Shown here: in pieces, positions 58,509 through 64,000 of the stretch | Position numbering within the stretch: position 1 is the stretch's first letter | Layout of the letters: each line of letters opens with the position of its first letter | Assembly: GCF_001905665.1 (NCBI RefSeq) | Contig: NZ_LIVX01000008.1 | Coordinates: 248,001 to 312,000 of the forward strand | Direction of reading: 5' to 3' | DNA: 64,000 nt | Origin: Streptomyces sp. CB02261 | Lineage (GTDB): Bacteria > Actinomycetota > Actinomycetes > Streptomycetales > Streptomycetaceae | Program-made: the position numbers and the translations under genes | The notes under the pieces: generated by a model | Database searches by the model: none | What the model saw: only the letters and a program-made list of their open reading frames with translations | What the model was told of the DNA's origin: nothing

Positions 58509-59734
58509 CCACAGCAGTGATCACCGGCGTCGGTGCGGTCACCCCCCTCGGCGTCGGAGCCGACGTCCTGCACCGGCGGGCGGTGGCCGGGCAGAGCGGG
58601 GTGTCCGGCGGCACGGGGTACTGCGAGAGCTTCCGCCCCGGCGATCACCTCACCCGCCAACAGCTGCGCCGCACCGACCGGTTCACGCAACTGACCCTCG
58701 TCGCCGCCGAGGAGGCCCTGACGCAGGCGGGCCTGCCGGGCGGCGGCGCGCCGCCGTACCCGCCCGAGCGGATCGCCACCGTCATCGGCTGCGGTCTCGG
58801 CGGCACGGCGAGCTTCGAGGCCCAGCAGGAGGTGCTCACCGGGCAGGGCGACGAGTACGTCTCCCCGTTCATGGTGCCGACGATGATGGCGAACGCGGCG
58901 GCCGCGCACCTCGCGATGGTCCACGGCTTCACCGGCGAGTCCCTGTGCGTCACCTCGGCGTGCAGCAGCGGCGCCCAGGCCGTCGGCGCCGGGATGCGGC
59001 TGCTCGCCGCCGGTGCCGCCGACGCCGTGGTCGTCGGCGGCGCGGAGGCCTCCACCTCGCCGCTGATCGCCGCCGCCTTCCGCAACGCGGGGGCGCTGTC
59101 GCCCACGGGCACCTCCGTGCCCTTCGACCGCAACCGCGACGGATTCCTCCTCGGCGAGGGAGCCGGTGTGCTGGTCCTGGAGACGGCCGAGGGCGCCGCC
59201 CGGCGCGGCGCGGAGGTCCTGGGGTCGGTCCTCGGCTACGGCGCGACCTCGGACGCCCACCACCTCACCGCCCCCGAGCCCAGCGGCCGGCACGCCGCGA
59301 CGGCCGTCGTCCGGGCGCTGGCCGCGGCGGGGGCCGCTCCGGAGGACCTCGCCTACATCAACGCCCACGGCACGGGCACCGTGCTCAACGACCAGCTGGA
59401 GAGCGAGGCCCTGCGGTCGGCGCTCGGCCCCGCGCTCCCCACCGTCCCGATCTCGTCGAGCAAGGCCGCGATCGGCCATCTCCTCGGCGCGGCGGGAGCG
59501 GTGGAGGCCATCGTCACGCTCCAGGCGCTCCGCCACGCCGTCGCGCCGCCCACGGCGGGGCTGCGCGAGCCGGACGAGCGGCTCGGCCCGCTGGACCTGA
59601 TCCGTACGGCCCGGCGGCTGCCGGCGCCCCGGCCGGGGCGGGGGCTGCTCGGCCTCTCCACCTCGTTCGGGTTCGGCGGCCACAACGCGGCACTCGTGCT
59701 CGCCTCCCCGGGCGCGCTGAAAGGCCAGGACTGA
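58505..59734 (+). CDS. FabF-like 3-oxoacyl-ACP synthase II
   Basis: A 409-aa KASII with all active residues: Cys153 in VTSACSSGAQAV, His in NAHGTGTVLND and His in AAIGHLLGAAGA. It would elongate chains on the ACP encoded upstream. Overlap as ATGA. It is closer in motif spacing to housekeeping FabF than the KS at 7402. As part of ACP-FabF-FabI-FabH inside a biosynthetic locus, it could build a saturated acyl group or be an inhibitor-resistant isozyme. Confidence 0.92.
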   Translation: MTTAVITGVGAVTPLGVGADVLHRRAVAGQSGVSGGTGYCESFRPGDHLTRQQLRRTDRFTQLTLVAAEEALTQAGLPGGGAPPYPPERIATVIGCGLGGTASFEAQQEVLTGQGDEYVSPFMVPTMMANAAAAHLAMVHGFTGESLCVTSACSSGAQAVGAGMRLLAAGAADAVVVGGAEASTSPLIAAAFRNAGALSPTGTSVPFDRNRDGFLLGEGAGVLVLETAEGAARRGAEVLGSVLGYGATSDAHHLTAPEPSGRHAATAVVRALAAAGAAPEDLAYINAHGTGTVLNDQLESEALRSALGPALPTVPISSSKAAIGHLLGAAGAVEAIVTLQALRHAVAPPTAGLREPDERLGPLDLIRTARRLPAPRPGRGLLGLSTSFGFGGHNAALVLASPGALKGQD

Positions 59735-60558
59735 TGCTCGACTTCGCAGGACGCCGCTATCTGATCACCGGGGTGCTCAACGAGGACTCCATCGCCTGGC
59801 ACACCGCCGCGGCGCTGCAACAGGCCGGGGCGGAGATCGTGCTGACCGGCTTCGGCCGGTCCCGCCGGATCACCGAGTCGGCGGCCGCCTCGCTGGACAC
59901 ACCGCCCGACGTGCTGGAACTCGACGTCACCCGGCCCGAGGACTTCACCCGCCTCGCCGAGGACCTCGACGGCCGCTGGGGCTCCCTCGACGGTGTCCTG
60001 CACGCCGTGGCGGCGGCCCCGCAGAGCGCCGTCAGCGGCAACTTCCTCACCGCCGACGCCGAGAGCGCGGCCTACGCCTTCCACACGAGCGCCTACTCGC
60101 TGCACGCGCTGACCACCTCCCTCGCCCCGCTCCTCGGCAAGGGGTCGGGGAGCGTCGTCGGACTCGACTTCGACTCGACGGCCGCCTGGCCCGGATACGA
60201 CTGGATGGGCGTCAGCAAGGCGGCGCTCGGCGCGGTCTGCCGCTACCTCGCCCTCTATCTGGGCCCGGCCGGCATCCGCGTCAACCTCGTCGCCGCCGGC
60301 CCGGTGGAGACCGTGGCCGGACGCGGCATCAGCACCTTCGACCGGATCGCGGACCGCTGGGAGGCCGAGGCGCCGCTCGGCTGGGACCGGGCCGACGTGT
60401 CCCGGCTCACCGGACCCGTCCTCTTCCTGCTCTCGGACCTCTCCGCCACCGTGACCGGGGAGATCCTGCACGCCGACGGCGGCATGCACGCCGTCCATCT
60501 GGGGAATCCCCCGGCGGCGCCGACAGCCCCCGGGGCGACACAGGAGGCCCGACGATGA
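59734..60558 (+). CDS. Enoyl-ACP reductase, FabI/InhA type
   Basis: A 274-aa enoyl reductase. GVLNEDSIAWHTA is the FabI nucleotide motif. VGLDFDSTAAWPGYDWMGVSK places Tyr155 and Lys162 as in InhA (Tyr158, Lys165), and the DFD block resembles the actinobacterial InhA form. It reduces trans-2-enoyl-ACP with NADH or NADPH. The set has no KR or dehydratase gene nearby, so it must use those of primary metabolism or of the polyene PKS. Start TGATG-overlapped with fabF. Confidence 0.9.
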   Translation: MLDFAGRRYLITGVLNEDSIAWHTAAALQQAGAEIVLTGFGRSRRITESAAASLDTPPDVLELDVTRPEDFTRLAEDLDGRWGSLDGVLHAVAAAPQSAVSGNFLTADAESAAYAFHTSAYSLHALTTSLAPLLGKGSGSVVGLDFDSTAAWPGYDWMGVSKAALGAVCRYLALYLGPAGIRVNLVAAGPVETVAGRGISTFDRIADRWEAEAPLGWDRADVSRLTGPVLFLLSDLSATVTGEILHADGGMHAVHLGNPPAAPTAPGATQEARR

Positions 60559-61499
60559 CCGTCGCCATCACCGGCATCGGTGCCGCGCTGCCCGAACGGG
60601 TCGTGCCCAACAGCGACTTCACCCATCTCGACACCTCGGACGCGTGGATCACCAAACGGACCGGCATCAAGGAGCGGCGCTTCCTCCCCGAGGACGGGCA
60701 CCTCGCCGACCTCGCGCTCGCCGCCTGCCGCGACGCCCTCCGCTCCGCCGGACGGGAACCCGGCGACATCCGTCACCTGGTCGTCGCCACCACCACCCCG
60801 GACCGGGTCACCCCCGGGCTCGCGGTCGAGGTGGCCGCCCGGCTCGGACTGCCCCATCCGGCGGCCTTCGACCTGCACGCCGCCTGCGCCGGGTTCGTGT
60901 ACGCCCTCGACCACGCCACCTCGCTGATCGAGTCGGGGCGCGCCGAGTCCGTCCTCGTCTGCGGGGCCGAGGCCCTCACCCGGATCACCGACCGCGACGA
61001 CCGTTCCACCGCGGTCCTCCTGGGCGACGGCGCCGGTGCCGTCCTGCTCACCGACGTGCCCGGGGCGCCCGCACCCCGGTTCGTCCTCGGCTCCGACGGG
61101 GACCAGATCCCCTCGCTCTACGCGGACCGCCACGACCGGAAGCTGCGGATGGACGGCCGGGAGATCTTCGTCCACGCGGTCGCGAGGATGAGCGAGGCCA
61201 CCCGTGAGGTCCTCGAACGCCAGGGCCTGACCAGCGACGACCTGGACCTGTTCGTCCCCCACCAGGCGAACGCCCGGATCATCCACGCCGTCGCCAAGGA
61301 GATCGGCTTCCCCGAGGAACGGCTCTTCCTCAATGTGCACCGGGTGGCCAACACCTCCTCTGCGTCCATCCCGATCGCGCTCGCGCACGCCCGCGAGGCC
61401 GGCCGGATGGACGGCTCGGGACTGCTCGGGGTGGCCGCCTTCGGGGCCGGCATCACCTGGGGCGCCGGGGTGGTCGGCTGGCACCTGGAGGGTGCGTGA
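60555..61499 (+). CDS. FabH-like 3-oxoacyl-ACP synthase III
   Basis: A 314-aa canonical KASIII: Cys111 in LHAACAGFVYALD, His in VPHQANARI and Asn in RVANTSSASI, with GDGAGAVLL. It condenses an acyl-CoA starter with malonyl-ACP. Unlike the divergent KASIII proteins at 42472 and 43440 it keeps the full triad, so it is a starter enzyme for the FAS-like set. A dedicated FabH suggests a special starter unit, possibly formed by the di-iron or radical SAM enzyme. Confidence 0.92.
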   Translation: MTVAITGIGAALPERVVPNSDFTHLDTSDAWITKRTGIKERRFLPEDGHLADLALAACRDALRSAGREPGDIRHLVVATTTPDRVTPGLAVEVAARLGLPHPAAFDLHAACAGFVYALDHATSLIESGRAESVLVCGAEALTRITDRDDRSTAVLLGDGAGAVLLTDVPGAPAPRFVLGSDGDQIPSLYADRHDRKLRMDGREIFVHAVARMSEATREVLERQGLTSDDLDLFVPHQANARIIHAVAKEIGFPEERLFLNVHRVANTSSASIPIALAHAREAGRMDGSGLLGVAAFGAGITWGAGVVGWHLEGA

Positions 61500-62383
61500 A
61501 GCAGCCCCGTGTCCCGGTACTCGCCCGCGTCACCGCGCGGGACTCCACGACCTCGACCCTGCGCGCGCTGACCCAGCCCGACCCCACGGCGCCCGTGGTC
61601 GTGGTGCTGCCCGCGATGGGGATGACCGCGCGGAACTACGTCCCGCTCGCCAGGGCCCTGCACCGGCGCGGGATGACCGTGGTCACCACCGACCTGCGCG
61701 GCCACGGGGAAAGCCGGCCCGCACCCGCGCGCGGGGTCGACTTCGGCTACCGGGAGATCGTCGAGGAGGACATCGGCGCGGTCCTGCGGGAGACGCTCGC
61801 CGCCTTCCCCGACGCGCCCGTGCTGCTGCTCGGCCACAGCCTCGGCGGCCAGCTCGGACTGATCCACTGCGGCCTGCGCGAGCCCCGGATCGCCGGCGTG
61901 GTGCTCGTCGCCTCCGGCTCCGCCTGGTACCGCTGCTTCGGTCCTCTCGCGGGACCCCGCCGGCTCCTGCTCAGCCAGGTGTACGCGCTGACCGCGGCGC
62001 TGATCGGCTACTGGCCGGGCGAGCGGCTCGGCTTCGCCGGACGGGAGTCGGCCCGTCTGATCCGGGACTGGTCCCGGCAGGTGCGTACCGGCCGCTACAC
62101 GGTTCCCGGCGGGACCGTCGACTACGAACAGGCGCTGCGCCGGGTGACGTTGCCGGTCCTCGCGGTGGACGTCGCGCACGACGACCTCGCGCCGCCCGAG
62201 GCCGTCGACCATCTGTGCGCCAAGATGCCGCACGCCGCCCTCACCCGTTGGCACTATGGCCGCGGTGACGCCGAGGGGCGTCCGCTGGACCACTTCCGCT
62301 GGATCCGGCACCACCACGGACTGATCGAGAGGATCACCGCATGGGCGTCCCAGGTCGCGGCGGCGCAGCCCTCCGCACGGTAG
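61496..62383 (+). CDS. Alpha/beta hydrolase
   Basis: A 295-aa alpha/beta-hydrolase with VVVLPAMGMTARNY, TTDLRGHGES, nucleophile elbow LLGHSLGGQLGL (Ser) and late His in RWHYGRG or the following segment. The GTG start overlaps the fabH stop. It may release the finished acyl chain or act on an ester of the product. It is not a clear type II thioesterase, because the lid region after residue 150 differs. Confidence 0.82.
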   Translation: MKQPRVPVLARVTARDSTTSTLRALTQPDPTAPVVVVLPAMGMTARNYVPLARALHRRGMTVVTTDLRGHGESRPAPARGVDFGYREIVEEDIGAVLRETLAAFPDAPVLLLGHSLGGQLGLIHCGLREPRIAGVVLVASGSAWYRCFGPLAGPRRLLLSQVYALTAALIGYWPGERLGFAGRESARLIRDWSRQVRTGRYTVPGGTVDYEQALRRVTLPVLAVDVAHDDLAPPEAVDHLCAKMPHAALTRWHYGRGDAEGRPLDHFRWIRHHHGLIERITAWASQVAAAQPSAR

Positions 62384-63741
62384 GCACGGCGGACGGCGGG
62401 CGCCCGTCCGGCGCCACGCTCGGCGTCGCGGTCGCCTGTCTGGGCTTCTTCCTCATCATGCTGGACAGCACCGTCGTGAACGTCGCCGCGCCGGTGATCG
62501 GCGCGGACGTCGGCGGCGGCATCAGCGGCATGCAGTGGGTCGTCAACGCCTACGTGCTGGTCTTCGCCGCCTCCCTGCTGTCCTCGGGCGCGGTCTCCGA
62601 CCGGATCGGAGCCGTCCGGGCACTCGGCTGCGGTCTCGCGCTGTTCGGCGCCGCCTCGGTGGCCTGCGCGGCCGCGCCGTCCCTGTCCTGGCTCGTCGCG
62701 GCCAGGGCGGCCCAGGGCCTGGGGGCCGCGCTGATCCTGCCGTCCTCGCTGGCCCTGATCCGGCAGTCGGCCGACGACGCCGCGAGCCGGGCCCGCCGGA
62801 TCACCCTCTGGGCGATGAGCGGCGGTGTCGCCGTCTCCTCGGGGCCCGTCGTCGGCGGCGTCCTGACCAGCGGCCTCGGCTGGCAGGCCGTGTTCTGGAT
62901 CAACGTGCCGCTGTGCGCGCTCGGTCTGGCGCTGGGCCGGACGCCCGCGTCCGAGCCCCGTCCGGCCCCGCTGGATCTCCCCGGGCAGGCGGCCGCCGTC
63001 GTCGGCCTCGCCTCGCTCACGTACGCGATCGTGGAGGACGGACCGCTCAGCCGCTGGGCGCTCGTGGTCTTCGGTCTCGCGGCGGCCGGATTCGTCCTGG
63101 CCGAGATCCGCGCGCCGCACCCTGTGGTGCCGCCGGCGCTCGTACGGTCGCCCGCCGCGCTGACGGCGGTGGGCACCGGCTTCGTGATGAACGCCTCCTT
63201 CTTCGGCATCGTCTTCGTCTTCACCCTGTACTTCCAGCAGCTCAAGGCGCACGGGCCTCTGGTCACCGGGCTGATGTTCGTCCCGCTGACCGCGCTGACC
63301 CTCGTCGGCAACCTCGTCGCGGGGAGGCTGATGACACGCCTCGGCACCTGGCGGATCCTCACGCTCTCCCAGGCGGTCGAGGCGCTGGGGTGCCTGGCGC
63401 TGCTGCTCGCCGGGCCCGGAGCTCCGCCGGCCCTGGTGCTGCTGTTCTTCCTGCCGATCGGGCTGGGGGCGGGAGCGACCTCGCCCCCGATGACCAACGC
63501 CCTTCTGGACGCGGTCGATCCGGCCCACGCGGGCGCCGCCGGCGGTCTCCTCGGCGTGATGCGCCAGGTGGGCGGGCTGCTCGGGGTGGCGGTGTTCGGC
63601 GCCGTGGTCGCCGGCCTCGGCGTCACCTCGGGGACGCGACTCGCGCTGGCGCTGTGTCTGACGATGCTGGCGGTGTCGTCCGCGCTGGCCCTCGTACAGG
63701 CGCGACGACACCCGGTGGAGCGGCCCGAGGGGAAGGGCTGA
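62341..63741 (+). CDS. MFS drug exporter, DHA2 (14-helix) type
   Basis: A 466-aa major facilitator protein. It has FLIMLDSTVVNVAAPVIG (motif in helix 1), SGAVSDRIGAVRALGCG (motif A), ARAAQGLGAALILPSSLALI and SGPVVGGVLTSGLGWQAVFWINVP (motif C). Hydrophobic segments suggest about 12-14 helices. The start lies 43 bp inside the hydrolase gene; AGAGGA is 7 nt before it and no later start is plausible. It is probably an exporter of the product or a resistance pump, the second exporter in the window. Confidence 0.92.
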   Translation: MGVPGRGGAALRTVGTADGGRPSGATLGVAVACLGFFLIMLDSTVVNVAAPVIGADVGGGISGMQWVVNAYVLVFAASLLSSGAVSDRIGAVRALGCGLALFGAASVACAAAPSLSWLVAARAAQGLGAALILPSSLALIRQSADDAASRARRITLWAMSGGVAVSSGPVVGGVLTSGLGWQAVFWINVPLCALGLALGRTPASEPRPAPLDLPGQAAAVVGLASLTYAIVEDGPLSRWALVVFGLAAAGFVLAEIRAPHPVVPPALVRSPAALTAVGTGFVMNASFFGIVFVFTLYFQQLKAHGPLVTGLMFVPLTALTLVGNLVAGRLMTRLGTWRILTLSQAVEALGCLALLLAGPGAPPALVLLFFLPIGLGAGATSPPMTNALLDAVDPAHAGAAGGLLGVMRQVGGLLGVAVFGAVVAGLGVTSGTRLALALCLTMLAVSSALALVQARRHPVERPEGKG

Positions 63742-64000
63742 TGCTGGAGGGCCTGCTGCCGGCCGGGACCGCCTGCGCCGAGGCGTTCGACGACCTGGAA
63801 CCGGCACCGCTGTTCCCCGAGGAGGAGGCCCTGGTCGCGGCGGCCAGGGAGGGGCGGCGCCGGGAGTTCGGCACGGCCAGGCTCTGCGCCCGGCGGGCCC
63901 TGACCTCCCTGGGGCTGCCCGCCGGCCCGCTGCTCCGGGGGCGGCGCCGGGAGCCGCTGTGGCCGCCGGGCGCGGTCGGGAGCATCACCCACTGCGCCGG
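63741..64000 (+). CDS. 4'-phosphopantetheinyl transferase, EntD-like (partial, runs off window)
   Basis: The first 86 residues of a PPTase. EFGTARLCARRALTSLG followed by PPGAVGSITHCAG matches the N-terminal half of EntD-type transferases (the H-C motif is where substrate CoA is bound). The Mg-binding VGVDxE region lies beyond the window. It overlaps the MFS stop by one base. It would activate the carriers of this locus, beside the Sfp-type enzyme encoded at 9231. Confidence 0.88.
   Translation, partial: MLEGLLPAGTACAEAFDDLEPAPLFPEEEALVAAAREGRRREFGTARLCARRALTSLGLPAGPLLRGRRREPLWPPGAVGSITHCA

Overview
The window is high-GC DNA with Streptomyces-type codon use, GTG/TTG starts, GAGGAG-type ribosome binding sites and many 4-base ATGA/GTGA gene overlaps. 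It comes from a Streptomyces or a close relative. Most of it looks like one large hybrid natural-product locus, or two adjoining ones. No rRNA, tRNA, CRISPR array, insertion sequence, attachment site or origin was recognised.

Region 1 (1-18.5 kb). trpD (+) faces trpC (-) across a perfect palindromic terminator. trpC is the last gene of a leftward operon for a highly reducing type II polyketide synthase: ACP, KS, alpha/beta hydrolase, double-hotdog thioesterase, CLF, two half-dehydratases, KR and a DsbA/HCCA-type isomerase. Rightward lie an Sfp-type PPTase, a small membrane protein and a MacB/FtsX-type ABC exporter. A LysR and a SARP regulator follow. Next is a halogenation unit: a PyrH-like tryptophan halogenase, a cation/proton antiporter and a flavin reductase. 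Matching 11-bp-spaced repeats of SARP type precede the ACP operon and lie between the SARP and halogenase genes.

Region 2 (18.6-31.5 kb) is not obviously part of that pathway. It holds two ArsR-type regulators, a small RiPP locus (64-aa precursor, fused E1-like/YcaO cyclodehydratase, two-component system with a TTA codon), a CAP-domain membrane protein, a frameshifted MmyB-type regulator remnant, two DUF2267 genes, a divergent hsp18/regulator pair with an operator, a VOC protein and an orphan N-terminal half of a SagB-type protein.

Region 3 (31.5-55.7 kb) is NRPS-centred. A leftward unit encodes a 2OG-Fe oxygenase, an ATP-grasp ligase and MbtH. A rightward unit encodes a free A-T didomain, an MppJ-like C-methyltransferase, a type II thioesterase and a P450. 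A PLP aminotransferase is convergent to it. A 15-kb leftward operon then encodes a carrier protein, a P450, a T-Cy-A(Cys)-T-TE NRPS, a flavoprotein, a cystathionine-type PLP enzyme, a double OsmC protein, a free A domain, three KASIII-related proteins and another P450.

Region 4 (56-64 kb) is a rightward operon: PaaA-like di-iron protein, radical SAM enzyme, ACP, FabF, InhA-like enoyl reductase, FabH, alpha/beta hydrolase, MFS exporter and a PPTase cut by the window end.

Working model (inference): tryptophan is made locally, chlorinated, probably beta-methylated as its 2-oxo acid, and activated on the A-T protein, where a P450 may hydroxylate it. It would be joined to a polyene acyl chain and a cysteine unit. 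The KASIII-like proteins and the FAS-like set would supply acyl transfer, a starter acid or self-resistance. I could not match the whole set to a known compound.
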